Shown here: positions 28,940 through 38,746 of the stretch, in pieces
Layout: every line of letters starts with the position of its first letter
Position numbering within the stretch: position 1 is the stretch's first letter
NCBI RefSeq assembly: GCF_900107205.1
Contig: NZ_FNPC01000010.1
Coordinates: forward strand, 38,058 to 102,057
Direction: 5' to 3'
Length of the DNA: 64,000 nt
Origin: Halopenitus persicus
GTDB taxonomy: Archaea > Halobacteriota > Halobacteria > Halobacteriales > Haloferacaceae
The notes under the pieces: model-generated
The model's database searches: none
What the model saw: the letters and a program-made list of their open reading frames with translations, nothing else
Told to the model about the DNA's origin: nothing
Made by a program: the position numbers and the translations under genes

Positions 28940-29046
28940 TCCTGCTGTGAACAACGTCGCGAGCAGCAGGTGCGCGCCGAGGATTTGAACCAGGGAACGG
29001 AGCGAAGCGGAGTGACTGAGGTTCAAATCCGGTCCCGCGCGTCCTG
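28918..29046. repeat. Duplicated 3' end of tRNA-Leu and tRNA-derived hairpin
   Basis: The 27 bp at 28918-28944 (T arm, acceptor and 5 flanking bases) recur at 29020-29046 with one mismatch. 28981-28991 is the exact reverse complement of the T-arm segment at 29020-29030, so an 11-bp stem can form there. Duplicated tRNA ends are typical integrase attachment scars; no integrase lies beside this one. Confidence 0.8.
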
Positions 29047-29167
29047 ACCGGCGGTCGATGAGAACGGCAGAACCGCCAGGAACTCGGACGTATCCAGCCG
29101 CCCGGTCAGCTATGGGAGACTACTTCGCGGAAGGAAACCGCCGAAAACGATCGCGTCGGAAGGTGAG

Positions 29168-29238
29168 TGCACCGGCCGCGATTTGAACGCGGGTTGCAAC
29201 CATGGCAAGGTTGCGTGATACCACTACACTACCGGTGC
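29168..29238 (-). tRNA. tRNA-Gly(GCC)
   Basis: 71 nt on the minus strand. Acceptor GCACCGG pairs with CCGGTGC, discriminator A. Anticodon stem CAACC/GGTTG encloses TTGCCAT with anticodon GCC. T loop GTTCAAATC. No intron, no encoded CCA. ACTCGGGTTATAAATAAAAG on the plus strand just beyond 29238 contains an AT element that could be its promoter. Confidence 0.95.
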
Positions 29239-29586
29239 GTGCTTCGCATTCGATCCTAACTCGGGTTATAAATAAAAGCGTTCCGTTCCACGTCGCCCTC
29301 GGTCCGCGCTACCAGTCACCCGGATCGCCCGACGGAAACGTGACGAAATCCGACAACACACGCGCAATCACTCCTGTATTCCCATTTCGTAGTGGCTCGG
29401 GAGGCGCCATCCCGACACGTCCGTCGGCCGCATCACGCACCCGAACCTGCGACCGATCGCCACGGTCGCGATCCCCGGCAACGCCTCTCAACAGGCGTGT
29501 GAACGGCCCACAGTCCCGAACTCCGACCGCTACCCTTTTACGCTCGGATCAGGAATACGGGGTACAGTCTGGTGACGGGACGATCC
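29239..29586. other. Spacer between tRNA-Gly and the ribosomal-operon start
   Basis: About 350 bp. No gene found; frames here are short and lack haloarchaeal composition. ACCCTTTTA at 29533-29541 is a promoter candidate for the SPOUT gene and possibly the whole ribosomal operon. The TTATAAATAAAAG tract near 29265-29280 probably belongs to tRNA-Gly. Confidence 0.45.
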
Positions 29587-30438
29587 ATGGACGGACTCAC
29601 GCTCTGTGTGCCGTCCTCGATCGTTCGAGAGGCCGAGGACGAACGCGAGGCGACTCGCAAGCTCGGCACCGTAGCCCGCGCGGCTGCGGTCTTCTCGGCG
29701 ACCCGGCTCGTCGTCTTTCCCGATCGGGAAGGCGAACGACGTCGGGGCGGCGAGTTCGTCGAAACCGTGCTCCGGTACGCCGCGACGCCCCCCGAGCTCC
29801 GAACGGATCTCTGGGGGCGTCGCGACGAGCTGGCGTACGTCGGCGTGCTCCCGCCGCTTCGTGTCCCGTCACGGACCGGCTCGCCCCCCGACGGGGACGA
29901 GTCGTCAACACAGGGACTCGTGACCGAGGTCGGACCTGACGGCCGCGTTCGGGTCAATTCCCCGCTGGGGGAACACCCGATCTCCCTGCTCGTTCCCGAC
30001 GGACTGTCGGTCGAGCGGGGGGAGCGCGTCACCATCAGGATCTCTTCGAGAGAACCGGTCCGCGCCCGCATCACCGGGAAGCCGGAGGACGGTTTCCAGG
30101 TCGTTGGCGCGGACCTTCCGGAGGTGCTCGCCGACGGCGGGCTCGCCATCGCGACGTCACGACACGGGGAGCCGCTCTCCGTGTCGCGGCTCGCCGAACT
30201 CGCCCCGCGGGTGCAGGAGGCGGACGATCCGGTCGTCGCCTTCGGCGCGCCCGGCAGAGGGCTTCCGGAGATCCTCGGGGTCCGCCCCGAGGACGTCACG
30301 GCCGCAGCCGGCGGCCCCGTCGAACCCGATCCGGGGTTCGACCTCTGGCTCAACACGATCCCGCAGCAGGGAAGCAAGGTGGTGCGAACGGAGGAAGCGA
30401 TGTTCGCGTCCCTCGCGTCCCTCACACTCACGGAGTAG
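29587..30438 (+). CDS. SPOUT-family RNA methyltransferase (COG2106-type)
   Basis: 283 residues from the ATG at 29587; an in-frame GTG at 29572 is possible. The N-terminal half opens LCVPSSIVREAEDEREATRKLG with FSATRLVVFPD. An OB-like insert (about 100-165) follows, then the knotted SAM-binding part with [15 protein letters not shown] near the C-terminus. Relatives of SPOUT1/C9orf114 modify RNA; the substrate here is unknown. It sits 10 bp before rpl3, a conserved haloarchaeal arrangement that suggests an rRNA or ribosome-related target. Confidence 0.82.
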   Translation: MDGLTLCVPSSIVREAEDEREATRKLGTVARAAAVFSATRLVVFPDREGERRRGGEFVETVLRYAATPPELRTDLWGRRDELAYVGVLPPLRVPSRTGSPPDGDESSTQGLVTEVGPDGRVRVNSPLGEHPISLLVPDGLSVERGERVTIRISSREPVRARITGKPEDGFQVVGADLPEVLADGGLAIATSRHGEPLSVSRLAELAPRVQEADDPVVAFGAPGRGLPEILGVRPEDVTAAAGGPVEPDPGFDLWLNTIPQQGSKVVRTEEAMFASLASLTLTE

Positions 30439-30448
30439 GAGTAAACAC

Positions 30449-31465
30449 ATGCCACAACCAAGCCGACCACGCAAAGGCTCGCTGGGCTTCGGACCGCGCA
30501 AACGCGCGTCGAGCGAGGTGCCCCGCATCCGCTCGTGGCCCGACGACGACGGAGCGCCCGCGCTCCAAGGGTTCGCCGGCTACAAGGCCGGAATGACCCA
30601 CGTCGTCATGGTCAACGACGAGGCCAACTCGCCGCGTGAGGGAATGGAGGAGTCCGTTCCCGTCACCGTGGTGGAGACGCCGCCGATGTACGCGGTGGCC
30701 CTGCGCGCCTACGAGGACACGCCGTACGGAAAGCAGCCGGTGACGGAGGTCTGGACGAGCGAGTTCCACGACGAGCTCGACCGGACGCTCGACCTGCCGG
30801 CCGAAGACACCTTCGAGGAGGACGCCGAGGAGCTGGACGCGCTCCTGGAGGCGGGCGACGTCGACGACGTTCGCGTCATCACCCACACCGCCCCGGACGA
30901 GCTCTCCAACGTCCCGAAGAAGGAACCCGACGTGATGGAAACCCGCGTCGGCGGCGGCTCGATCGACGAGCGCGCCGAGTTCGCCCTCGATCTCGTCTCG
31001 GACGGCGGCGCCCACGAGTTCGGCGACGTCTTCCGCGCCGGCGAGTACGCCGACGTCTCCGGCGTCACGAAGGGCAAGGGAACCCAGGGCCCCGTCAAGC
31101 GATGGGGCGTCCAAAAGCGGAAGGGCAAACACGCCCGCCAGGGATGGCGCCGCCGGATCGGAAACCTCGGTCCGTGGAACCCCTCCCGGGTCCGCTCGAC
31201 GGTTCCCCAACAGGGACAGACCGGGTACCACCAGCGCACCGAGCTCAACAAGCGCCTGATCGACTTCGGCGAGGGCGACGAGGCCTCCGTCGACGGCGGC
31301 TTCGTCAACTACGGCGAGGTCGACGGGTCGTACGCGCTCGTCAAGGGCTCGGTCCCGGGGCCGGACAAGCGACTGATCCGATTCCGTCCGGCGATCCGAC
31401 CGAACGACCAACCGCGCCTCGACCCCGAGGTCCGGTACGTATCCACCGCATCCAACCAGGGATAA
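30449..31465 (+). CDS. rpl3: Ribosomal protein uL3
   Basis: 338 residues from the ATG at 30449. Starts PQPSRPRKGSLGFGPRKRA; the signature region reads KGKGTQGPVKRWGVQKRKGKHA, followed by GNLGPWNPSRVRSTVPQQGQ. Binds 23S rRNA near the peptidyl-transferase centre. First ribosomal gene of the S10 segment, three bases before rpl4. Confidence 0.97.
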   Translation: MPQPSRPRKGSLGFGPRKRASSEVPRIRSWPDDDGAPALQGFAGYKAGMTHVVMVNDEANSPREGMEESVPVTVVETPPMYAVALRAYEDTPYGKQPVTEVWTSEFHDELDRTLDLPAEDTFEEDAEELDALLEAGDVDDVRVITHTAPDELSNVPKKEPDVMETRVGGGSIDERAEFALDLVSDGGAHEFGDVFRAGEYADVSGVTKGKGTQGPVKRWGVQKRKGKHARQGWRRRIGNLGPWNPSRVRSTVPQQGQTGYHQRTELNKRLIDFGEGDEASVDGGFVNYGEVDGSYALVKGSVPGPDKRLIRFRPAIRPNDQPRLDPEVRYVSTASNQG

Positions 31466-31468
31466 CCC

Positions 31469-32215
31469 ATGAAGGCAACAGTACGAGACCTGGACGGCGA
31501 GGACGCGGGGAGCCTTGAGCTGCCCGCCGTCTTCGAGACCGCGTTCCGCCCGGACCTCATCCGGCGAGCGGTCTCCGTCGCACAGGCCAACCGAAAGCAG
31601 GCGTACGGCGCCGACGAGTTCGCCGGGCTTCGAACCCCGGCCGAATCGCCCGGCTCCGGCCGCGGGATGGCACACATCCCACAGGAGAACGGCCAGGCAC
31701 GCCGCGTTCCCAGCGCCGTCTCCGGACGCCGTGCCCACCCGCCGAAGGCCGAGAAGGACCAGTCGAAGGACCTCAACGACAAGGAACGGAAGCTCGCCGT
31801 CCGCTCGGCCATCGCGGCCACCGCGGACGCCGAGACCGTCGCCGAGCGCGGCCACGCGTTCGACGAGGACCTCGAGCTCCCGCTCGTCGTCGCCGACGAG
31901 TTCGAGGACCTCGAGAAGACCCAGGAGGCGCTCGCGTTCCTCGAGGCGGTCGGCGCCGACGCGGACGTCGAGCGCGCCGAGGAGGGGCGGTCGGTCCGCG
32001 CCGGTCGCGGGAAGACCCGCGGTCGGAAGTACAAACAGCCCAAGTCGCTGCTCGTCGTCACCGCCGAGGAGCCCTCGCGCGCCGCGCGAAACCTCGCGGG
32101 CGTCGACGTCGCGACCGCGGCGACGGTGAGCGCGGAGGACCTCGCGCCCGGAACCCATCCGGGACGGCTCACCGTCTGGACCGAGAGCGCGATCGCGGAG
32201 GTGGCCGACCGATGA
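31469..32215 (+). CDS. rpl4: Ribosomal protein uL4
   Basis: 248 residues. Archaeal L4 with FETAFRPDLIRRAVSVAQ, the extended loop SGRGMAHIPQ...RVPSAVSGRRAHPPK that lines the exit tunnel, and RAGRGKTRGRKYKQPKS. Overlaps rpl23 by 4 bp (ATGA). Confidence 0.97.
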   Translation: MKATVRDLDGEDAGSLELPAVFETAFRPDLIRRAVSVAQANRKQAYGADEFAGLRTPAESPGSGRGMAHIPQENGQARRVPSAVSGRRAHPPKAEKDQSKDLNDKERKLAVRSAIAATADAETVAERGHAFDEDLELPLVVADEFEDLEKTQEALAFLEAVGADADVERAEEGRSVRAGRGKTRGRKYKQPKSLLVVTAEEPSRAARNLAGVDVATAATVSAEDLAPGTHPGRLTVWTESAIAEVADR

Positions 32216-32466
32216 GCACGATCATCGAGCACCCGATCGTCACGGAGAAGGCGATGGACGAGATGGACTTCGACAACAAGCTCCAGTTCCTCGTTCACAT
32301 CGACGCGACGAAGGGCGACGTCCGCGACTCCGTCGAGGACCGCTACGACGTCACGGTCACGAACGTGAACACGCAGATAACGCCGAAGGGAACCAAGAAG
32401 GCCACGGTGACGCTGTCCGCCGAGGACGACGCCACCGAGGTCGCCTCCCGAATCGGGGTGTTCTAG
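32212..32466 (+). CDS. rpl23: Ribosomal protein uL23
   Basis: 84 residues; IIEHPIVTEKAMDEM start and YDVTVTNVNTQITPKGTKKA core are typical archaeal L23. Located at the tunnel exit where SRP docks. Its stop TAG abuts the rpl2 ATG at 32467. Confidence 0.97.
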   Translation: MSTIIEHPIVTEKAMDEMDFDNKLQFLVHIDATKGDVRDSVEDRYDVTVTNVNTQITPKGTKKATVTLSAEDDATEVASRIGVF

Positions 32467-33189
32467 ATGGGACGACGAATTCAGGGACAACGACGCGGAC
32501 GCGGCGGCCCGACGTTCCGGGCCCCCTCGCACCGCTACAAGGCGGAACTGTCGCACAAACAGAACGAGTCGACCGGCACCATCGATGGCGAGGTCGTCGG
32601 CATCGAGCACGACCCGGCCCGTTCGGCCCCGCTCGCGGAAGTCGAGTTCGAGGACGGCGACCGGCGGCTCGTGCTCGCGCCCGAGGGCGTCTCGACCGGC
32701 GAGACGATCCAGATCGGCGTGAGCGCGGAGATCAAGCCCGGGAACACGCTGCCCCTCGCGGAGATCCCCGAGGGCGTTCCCGTCTGTAACGTCGAGAGCC
32801 AGCCGGGCGACGGCGGCAAGTTCGCCCGTGCATCGGGCGTCTCGGCCACCCTGATGACCCACGACCGCGACGTCGCGGTCGTCCAGCTGCCGAGCGGTCA
32901 GGTCAAGCGGCTCAACCCGCAGGCGCGCGCCACGATCGGCGTGGTCGCCGGCGGCGGCCGCACGGAGAAGCCGTTCGTGAAGGCCGGCAACAAGCATCAC
33001 AAGATGAAGGCGCGCGGGACGAAGTACCCGCGCGTTCGGGGCGTCGCGATGAACGCCGTCGACCACCCGTTCGGTGGCGGCGGCCGACAGCACCCCGGAC
33101 AGCCGAAGTCCGTCTCGCGGGACGCCCCGCCGGGACGGAAGGTCGGCGACATCGCGTCCAAACGCACCGGACGCGGGAGCAACAAATGA
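32467..33189 (+). CDS. rpl2: Ribosomal protein uL2
   Basis: 240 residues, archaeal length. [20 protein letters not shown] start; [13 protein letters not shown] end; [19 protein letters not shown] is the conserved peptidyl-transferase-proximal loop, with the functionally important histidine. Overlaps rps19 by 4 bp. Confidence 0.98.
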   Translation: MGRRIQGQRRGRGGPTFRAPSHRYKAELSHKQNESTGTIDGEVVGIEHDPARSAPLAEVEFEDGDRRLVLAPEGVSTGETIQIGVSAEIKPGNTLPLAEIPEGVPVCNVESQPGDGGKFARASGVSATLMTHDRDVAVVQLPSGQVKRLNPQARATIGVVAGGGRTEKPFVKAGNKHHKMKARGTKYPRVRGVAMNAVDHPFGGGGRQHPGQPKSVSRDAPPGRKVGDIASKRTGRGSNK

Positions 33190-33611
33190 GCACGGAATAC
33201 CGCATCGGCCGCGAGGGCGAGGAGTTCGCCTACCGCGGTCACACGCTCGAGGAGCTGCAGGAACTCGATCTCGACGAGGTCGCGGAACTGCTTCCCGCAC
33301 GCCAGCGGCGAACCATCGAACGAGGACTGGGCACCGAACAGCGCAAGCTGCTCGAGACCGCCCGCCAGCGCACCGAGGAGGGGACGGCCGACGATCCGAT
33401 TCGGACCCACCTCCGTGACATGCCGATCCTGCCCGAGTTCGTCGGGCTGACCTTCGAGGTCTACACCGGCCAGAGCTTCGAGCGCGTCCGAGTACGGCCG
33501 GAGATGATCGGTCATTACCTCGGCGAGTTCCAGCTCACCCGAACGTCGGTCGAACACGGACAGGCCGGCATCGGCGCGACCCGGTCCTCGAAGTTCGTGC
33601 CTCTCAAGTAA
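33186..33611 (+). CDS. rps19: Ribosomal protein uS19
   Basis: 141 residues. Archaeal S19 with an N-terminal helical extension (about 1-60) and the conserved core [20 protein letters not shown] and [16 protein letters not shown]. Small-subunit head protein. rpl22 follows after 3 bp. Confidence 0.97.
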   Translation: MSTEYRIGREGEEFAYRGHTLEELQELDLDEVAELLPARQRRTIERGLGTEQRKLLETARQRTEEGTADDPIRTHLRDMPILPEFVGLTFEVYTGQSFERVRVRPEMIGHYLGEFQLTRTSVEHGQAGIGATRSSKFVPLK

Positions 33612-33614
33612 CCC

Positions 33615-34094
33615 ATGGGAATCAACTACAGCATCGAGGCCGACCCGGAGACAACCGCCAAGGGGATGCTCCGCGAGCGGCCGATCAGCCTGAAGCACAG
33701 CAAGGCGATCTCCCGTGAGATCAAGGGGAAGACCGTCTCGGAGGCCGAGACGTACCTGCAGGCCGTCATCGACGAGGAGCAGTCGGTCCCGTTCCGCCAG
33801 CACAACAGCGGCGTCGGGCACCGCTCCGACATCGACGGCTGGGACGCCGGGCGCTACCCGGAGAAGGCCTCCAAGGACTTCCTCAAGCTCCTGGAGAACG
33901 TCAAGAACAACGCGACCGAGCAGGGCTTCGAGGGCGACCAAATGGTCGTCACGCACGTCGCGCCCCACAAGGTCGGCGAGCGGCCGGGGCGCCAGCCCCG
34001 TGCGTTCGGCCGTGCCTCGCCGTGGAACACGACGCTCTGTGACGTCGAGCTCATCATCGAGGAGGCCGAGGCGGCCGCGGAGGACACCGAATAA
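33615..34094 (+). CDS. rpl22: Ribosomal protein uL22
   Basis: 159 residues: [35 protein letters not shown] and the hairpin region [16 protein letters not shown] that reaches into the exit tunnel. The last base of its TAA is the A of the rps3 ATG (34094). Confidence 0.97.
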   Translation: MGINYSIEADPETTAKGMLRERPISLKHSKAISREIKGKTVSEAETYLQAVIDEEQSVPFRQHNSGVGHRSDIDGWDAGRYPEKASKDFLKLLENVKNNATEQGFEGDQMVVTHVAPHKVGERPGRQPRAFGRASPWNTTLCDVELIIEEAEAAAEDTE

Positions 34095-35092
34095 TGGCAG
34101 ACGAACATCAATTCATCGAGAACGGCCTACAGCGGGCCCAGATCGACGAGTTCTTCGCGGACGAGCTCGGTCGTGCCGGCTACGGCGGGATGGACATCGC
34201 CAAGACGCCGATGGGTACCCAGATCGTCCTCAAAGCCGAGAAGCCCGGAATGGTCATCGGCAAGGGCGGCAAGAACATCCGAAAGATCACCTCGACGCTC
34301 GAGGATCGGTTCGACATGGACGACCCGCAGATCGACGTCCAGGAGGTCGACGAGCCGGACCTCAACGCCCGGATCGTCGCCGACCGCCTCGCGAACGCCC
34401 TCGAGCGCGGCTGGTACTTCCGGAAGGCCGGCCACACGACGATCGACCGGATCATGGAATCCGGCGCGCTCGGCGCCGAGATCGTCCTGTCCGGCAAGGT
34501 CACCGGAGCGCGCTCGCGCGTGGAGAAGTTCAACCGCGGCTACATCAAACACAACGGCGAGCCCGCCGAGGACGTCGTCGACGAGGGACAGGGCGTCGCC
34601 GTGATGAAGCTCGGGACGATCGGCGTGACCGTCAAGATCATTCCCCCGGGCGCGGAGCTGCCCGACGACTTCGGCGTCCGCGAGGACGTCGAGGCGCCGG
34701 AGGTCGAACAGACCGTCGAGGAGGAGGGCGTCGAGTCCCTCCTCGAGGAGGAACCCGAGGAGATCCCGGACGTCGGGGCCGACGAGGACGTCGAGGTTCC
34801 GACCGGCGAACCTGAGGGCGTCGAGGAGGGCGCCGAGGAGGACCTCGACGAGGAGATCGTCGAGGAGGTCATCGAGGAGACCCAGGAGACCTCCGCCGAG
34901 GCGACCGACACGGCGCCCGCGGAGCCGGTCGACACGGCAACTCCCGACGAGGACGTCGAAGAGCTCGACGAGGACGTCGAGGCGGAAGCCGAGGCGCTCG
35001 TCGACGAGATGGAGTCCGCGGCGGAGTCCGAGGAGTCCGATGCGGAGTCGGACGCCGAGGAAACGACCGCTGACGACGAGGAGGAGGCCTAA
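34094..35092 (+). CDS. rps3: Ribosomal protein uS3 with very long acidic tail
   Basis: 332 residues. Core about 1-195: [22 protein letters not shown] motif [12 protein letters not shown], then [21 protein letters not shown] segment ([20 protein letters not shown]). From about residue 200 to the end it is nearly pure Glu/Asp/Val/Ala/Thr, some 130 residues, encoded by GAGGAG/GACGTC-type repeats. Acidic S3 tails occur in haloarchaea; this one is long. Small-subunit mRNA-entry protein. Confidence 0.96.
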   Translation: MADEHQFIENGLQRAQIDEFFADELGRAGYGGMDIAKTPMGTQIVLKAEKPGMVIGKGGKNIRKITSTLEDRFDMDDPQIDVQEVDEPDLNARIVADRLANALERGWYFRKAGHTTIDRIMESGALGAEIVLSGKVTGARSRVEKFNRGYIKHNGEPAEDVVDEGQGVAVMKLGTIGVTVKIIPPGAELPDDFGVREDVEAPEVEQTVEEEGVESLLEEEPEEIPDVGADEDVEVPTGEPEGVEEGAEEDLDEEIVEEVIEETQETSAEATDTAPAEPVDTATPDEDVEELDEDVEAEAEALVDEMESAAESEESDAESDAEETTADDEEEA

Positions 35093-35094
35093 CG

Positions 35095-35304
35095 ATGGCG
35101 ATCCTCTACCCCGACGAGATCCGCGACATGACCGCGGCCGAACGCGAGGTCGAGCTCGAGGAGCTCGAGACCGAGCTGCTCAACCTGAAGGCCCAGCAGG
35201 CCGCCGGCGGGATGCCCGAGAGCCCGGGCCGCGTCGGCGAGCTGAAGCGGACGATCGCCCGGATCAAGACGATCCAGGGCGAGGAAGGCGACCTCGACGA
35301 GTAG
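35095..35304 (+). CDS. rpl29: Ribosomal protein uL29
   Basis: 69 residues: two helices with EIRDMTAAEREVELEELETELLNLKAQQ and GELKRTIARIKTI. Two bases after rps3, 40 bp before the RNase P protein gene. Confidence 0.96.
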   Translation: MAILYPDEIRDMTAAEREVELEELETELLNLKAQQAAGGMPESPGRVGELKRTIARIKTIQGEEGDLDE

Positions 35305-35344
35305 CGACCCGAACACACACGAAACCACAACGAAACGATCGACG

Positions 35345-35857
35345 ATGCTCACGCCCGAAACCCTCACGCGACACGAACTCGTCGGCCTCCCGGTCCGGGT
35401 GGCCGACGCCCGCAACGCCGACAGCGTCGGCCTCGCGGGTCGTGTCGTCGACGAGAGCCAGCGAACCCTCAGCGTTCGCACGGCCTCGGGCGACAAGCGC
35501 GTTCCCAAGTCCGGAACGACCTTCGAATTCGGAATCGTCGATCGACCGCGCGTCGGCCCGTCCGGCGACGCCCGGTCGCGGTCCGCGACGCCGGACGATG
35601 CGCCCACAGATGAAGCCGCCGGCGACCGCAAGGTCCCGGGGTCCACGTTCGAACTCGGACCGGATACTGCGGGGGTCCGCCCCCGTCAGTCCCGTCCGTC
35701 CGACCCGGCCGCCGCGGGGGAGTCCCCCGCCGGCGACGGGGCGGCGAGCCGCTCCCTCGGCGAGTGCGAGGACGTGGTCTACGTTACGGTGGATGGCGAT
35801 ACACTGCTCTCACGACCCGCCGAACGCACCGAACGAGGTGTCTCAGTATGGCGATAG
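35345..35857 (+). CDS. rnp1: RNase P protein component 1 (Rpp29)
   Basis: 170 residues. Sm-like RNA-binding core: TRHELVGLPVRVADARN, GLAGRVVDESQRTL, KRVPKSGTTFEF, and the late VDGDTLLSRPAERTERG. Part of the archaeal RNase P that matures tRNA 5' ends. A Ser/Pro/Asp/Ala-rich insert of about 80 residues (about 63-140) separates the strands, so the protein is much longer than the usual 90-130. Placed between rpl29 and rps17 as in other euryarchaea; its end overlaps the rps17 start. Confidence 0.9.
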   Translation: MLTPETLTRHELVGLPVRVADARNADSVGLAGRVVDESQRTLSVRTASGDKRVPKSGTTFEFGIVDRPRVGPSGDARSRSATPDDAPTDEAAGDRKVPGSTFELGPDTAGVRPRQSRPSDPAAAGESPAGDGAASRSLGECEDVVYVTVDGDTLLSRPAERTERGVSVWR

Positions 35858-36192
35858 GAATTGACGTCCCAATGCCTCCGGAACCTGACAACCCGGAGGA
35901 GTACGACTACGAGAAGTGTCCGTTCTACGGACAGCTGTCCGTCCGCGGCCAGACCCGTGAGGGAACGGTCGTGTCGACGGACATGACAAAGACCGTCATC
36001 GTCGAGCGGGAATACGACGTCTTCGTGCCGAAATACGATCGGTACATGAAGCGTCGCTCGCGCATCCCGGCCCACGTGCCGGGCGTGCTCGATCCCCTCG
36101 AAGTCGGTGACGAAGTAACGATCGCGGAGACGCGACCCCTCTCGAAGACCAAATCCCACGTCGTCGTCGAAGTGCTGGACGGTGATGCCTGA
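35848..36192 (+). CDS. rps17: Ribosomal protein uS17
   Basis: 114 residues from the ATG at 35848 (overlapping rnp1 by 10 bp); a second ATG at 35872 gives a shorter form. Core: [51 protein letters not shown]. The last base of its TGA is not shared beyond the ATGA-type junction with rpl14. Confidence 0.95.
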   Translation: MAIGIDVPMPPEPDNPEEYDYEKCPFYGQLSVRGQTREGTVVSTDMTKTVIVEREYDVFVPKYDRYMKRRSRIPAHVPGVLDPLEVGDEVTIAETRPLSKTKSHVVVEVLDGDA

Positions 36193-36590
36193 TGGAGGCG
36201 CTGAAAGCCGACGTCACGCAGGGACTCGAGAAGGGCTCGCTCATCACGTGTGCCGACAACACGGGAGCGCGCGAGCTCAAGGTCATCAGCGTGCAGGGGT
36301 ACTCCGGCACGAAGAACCGCCACCCCAAAGCGGGGATCGGCGACAAGGTGACCGTCTCGGTCACGAAGGGGACCCCGGAGATGCGACGCCAGGTGCTCGA
36401 GGCGGTGGTCGTCCGACAGCGGAAGGCGATCCGCCGACCCAACGGCACCCGCGTCCGCTTCGAGGACAACGCCGCCGTCGTCATCGACGACCTCGAGGAG
36501 CCGCGGGGCACGGAGATCAAAGGCCCCATCGCCCGCGAGGTCGCCGAGCGCTTCGGCAGCATCGCGTCCACCGCGACGATGATCGTCTAA
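36192..36590 (+). CDS. rpl14: Ribosomal protein uL14
   Basis: 132 residues: [21 protein letters not shown] is the L14 signature, with [16 protein letters not shown] later. Forms the factor-binding face of the large subunit. rpl24 starts 2 bp later. Confidence 0.98.
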   Translation: MEALKADVTQGLEKGSLITCADNTGARELKVISVQGYSGTKNRHPKAGIGDKVTVSVTKGTPEMRRQVLEAVVVRQRKAIRRPNGTRVRFEDNAAVVIDDLEEPRGTEIKGPIAREVAERFGSIASTATMIV

Positions 36591-36592
36591 CC

Positions 36593-36949
36593 ATGACGCG
36601 ACAGCCACGCAAACAACGAAACCAGACGGAGAACGCCCCGCTCCACGAGCGGCAGCGACGGGTTCGGGCGACGCTCACCGACGAGCTTCGCGCGGAGTAC
36701 GACCAGCGGAACGTCCGCGTCAACGCGGGCGATACGGTCGAGATCCTGCGCGGCGATCACGCCGGCGAGGAGGGAGAGGTCGTCGACGTCGACCTCCGCG
36801 CCGAGACCATCACGGTCGAGGACGTCACCGTCGAGAAGTCCGACGGCGAGGAGGTTCCTCGCCCGCTTCCGGCGAGCAACGTCCGCGTGACGGACCTGAA
36901 CCTGGAGGACGACCGCCGCGAGGCGCGGCTCCGGGAGGATAACGAATGA
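36593..36949 (+). CDS. rpl24: Ribosomal protein uL24
   Basis: 118 residues from the ATG at 36593. [20 protein letters not shown] start, KOW motif [20 protein letters not shown]. Initiates large-subunit assembly. ATGA overlap with rps4e. Confidence 0.97.
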   Translation: MTRQPRKQRNQTENAPLHERQRRVRATLTDELRAEYDQRNVRVNAGDTVEILRGDHAGEEGEVVDVDLRAETITVEDVTVEKSDGEEVPRPLPASNVRVTDLNLEDDRREARLREDNE

Positions 36950-37656
36950 CGAACCATCAGAAACGACTGGCAGTACCGAACTCCTGGCCGGTCGAACGCA
37001 AGACGGACACGTTCACCGTCAAGGCGGGCGCCGGCCCGCACGGCGAGTCCGGCGTGCCGCTTTTGATCCTGTTGCGGGACGTCCTCGAGTACGTGGACAC
37101 CCGCAAGGAGGCGCGCTACGCGCTCAATCAGGATTCCGTGTTGGTGAACGGCGACGCCGTCTCCGACGAGGAGCGGCCGATCGGGATGTTCGACATCCTG
37201 GCGTTCGCCGAACGCGAGGAGTACTACCGCGTCTTCCCCGACGAGGGGGGTCGGCTCGCGCTGACGCCGATCGACGCGGACGCGGCGGACAGCCGCCTCG
37301 GCAAGATCGTCTCCAAGACGACGGTGAACGGGGGCGACATCCAGCTCACGCTGCACGACGGCACGACGCTGCACCTCGACGCCGAGGACGCCGGCCAGTA
37401 CAGCCCGAAGGACTCGATCGTCGTCGACAACGAGTCGAAGGAGATCGTCGCCCACTTCGGCTACGAGGAGGGCGCGCTCGTGACCGCGGTCGCCGGCCAG
37501 CACGCCGGCCAGATCGGCACGATCGAGACGATCGACGTGACGCTCGGGTCCGGCGACAACGCCGTGACCGTCGCGACCGACGACGACGCCTACGAGACGG
37601 TCGAGGAGTACGTCGTCGTCATCGACGAGAACTTCACCGGAGGTGACGGGGAATGA
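36946..37656 (+). CDS. rps4e: Ribosomal protein eS4
   Basis: 236 residues. S4-like RNA-binding segment [20 protein letters not shown] and [20 protein letters not shown], then a KOW-type domain with [15 protein letters not shown]. Archaeal/eukaryotic-specific. ATGA overlap with rpl5. Confidence 0.97.
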   Translation: MTNHQKRLAVPNSWPVERKTDTFTVKAGAGPHGESGVPLLILLRDVLEYVDTRKEARYALNQDSVLVNGDAVSDEERPIGMFDILAFAEREEYYRVFPDEGGRLALTPIDADAADSRLGKIVSKTTVNGGDIQLTLHDGTTLHLDAEDAGQYSPKDSIVVDNESKEIVAHFGYEEGALVTAVAGQHAGQIGTIETIDVTLGSGDNAVTVATDDDAYETVEEYVVVIDENFTGGDGE

Positions 37657-38165
37657 GCGCCGCACAGGAGATGCGGGAACCCTACATCGAGAAGGTCGTC
37701 GTCCACATGGGCGTCGGCGAGGGCGGTGAACCCCTCGCTGACGCGGAGGACATCATCGAGGCGATCACCGACCAGCAGTCAGTCCGCACGACGGCAAAGC
37801 GGACGGTCGGCGAGTTCGACATCCGCCAGGGCGACCCGATCGGCACCAAGGTGACGCTCCGCGGCGAGGACGCCGAGGCGTTCCTCGAGACCGCGCTCGA
37901 GCTGACCGAGCTCTCGAGCTCGCAGTTCGACGACCGCGGCAACCTGAGCTTCGGGGTCGACGACCACACCGACTTCCCGAGTCAGGAGTACGACCCGAAC
38001 GTCGGCATCTACGGGCTCGACGTGACGGTGACGATCGTGCGCCCGGGCTACCGCGTCGCCAAGCGGGACACGGTCACGCGATCGATCCCGTCGTCACACC
38101 AGATGACGCCCGCCGACGCGCGGGAGTTCCTCGAGTCCACCTTCGAGGTGGAGGTCGAAGAATGA
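37653..38165 (+). CDS. rpl5: Ribosomal protein uL5
   Basis: 170 residues: [35 protein letters not shown] and [20 protein letters not shown]. Binds 5S rRNA with uL18. ATGA overlap with rps14. Confidence 0.97.
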   Translation: MSAAQEMREPYIEKVVVHMGVGEGGEPLADAEDIIEAITDQQSVRTTAKRTVGEFDIRQGDPIGTKVTLRGEDAEAFLETALELTELSSSQFDDRGNLSFGVDDHTDFPSQEYDPNVGIYGLDVTVTIVRPGYRVAKRDTVTRSIPSSHQMTPADAREFLESTFEVEVEE

Positions 38166-38347
38166 GCGAGACAGAGACAGAAACCGAACAGGAAACGGGC
38201 GAACACGCCGCCAAGCGCACGACCCAACAGGTCGAGTGCCGCCGCTGCGGCCGCAAGCAGGGGCTCGTCGGGAAGTACGACATCAACCTCTGCCGACAGT
38301 GTTTCCGCGAGGTCGCCCGAGACATGGGATTCAGGAAGTACAGCTAA
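38162..38347 (+). CDS. rps14: Ribosomal protein uS14, zinc-binding
   Basis: 61 residues with the C+ zinc site CRRCGRKQ...LCRQCF and [15 protein letters not shown] 24-residue Glu/Thr-rich leader precedes it. Two bases before rps8. Confidence 0.96.
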   Translation: MSETETETEQETGEHAAKRTTQQVECRRCGRKQGLVGKYDINLCRQCFREVARDMGFRKYS

Positions 38348-38349
38348 CG

Positions 38350-38742
38350 ATGGCAGGCAACGATCCACTCTCCGACGCGCTGGCCGGACTCGACAACGCC
38401 GAGCGCGTCGGGCATCTGTCGTACACGGTAGAGCCCGCCTCCAACGTCATCGGCTCCGTCCTCGAGGTCTTTTACGACCGCGGGTACGTCGACGAGTTCG
38501 AGTTCGTCGACGACGGCAAGTCGGGACGCTTCGAGGTCGAACTGAAAGGCGCGATCAACGAATGTGGCGTCGTCAAGCCCCGCTACTCGGCGGGCGCCGA
38601 CGAGTTCGAGAAGTGGGAGAAGCGATTCCTCCCCGCCCGTGACTACGGGGCACTCATCGTGACGACGAGCCACGGCGTGATGAGCCACTACGAGGCCCGC
38701 GACCAGGGCATCGGTGGCCAAGTGATCGCATACGTATACTGA
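38350..38742 (+). CDS. rps8: Ribosomal protein uS8
   Basis: 130 residues from the ATG at 38350: [18 protein letters not shown] and the C-terminal [20 protein letters not shown]. Organises the central domain of 16S rRNA. Confidence 0.97.
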   Translation: MAGNDPLSDALAGLDNAERVGHLSYTVEPASNVIGSVLEVFYDRGYVDEFEFVDDGKSGRFEVELKGAINECGVVKPRYSAGADEFEKWEKRFLPARDYGALIVTTSHGVMSHYEARDQGIGGQVIAYVY

Positions 38743-38746
38743 AACT

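Noticed and set aside
30428..32158. 576-codon minus-strand frame over rpl3-rpl4
   Set aside because: Antisense of two well-recognised ribosomal genes; no protein-like motif.
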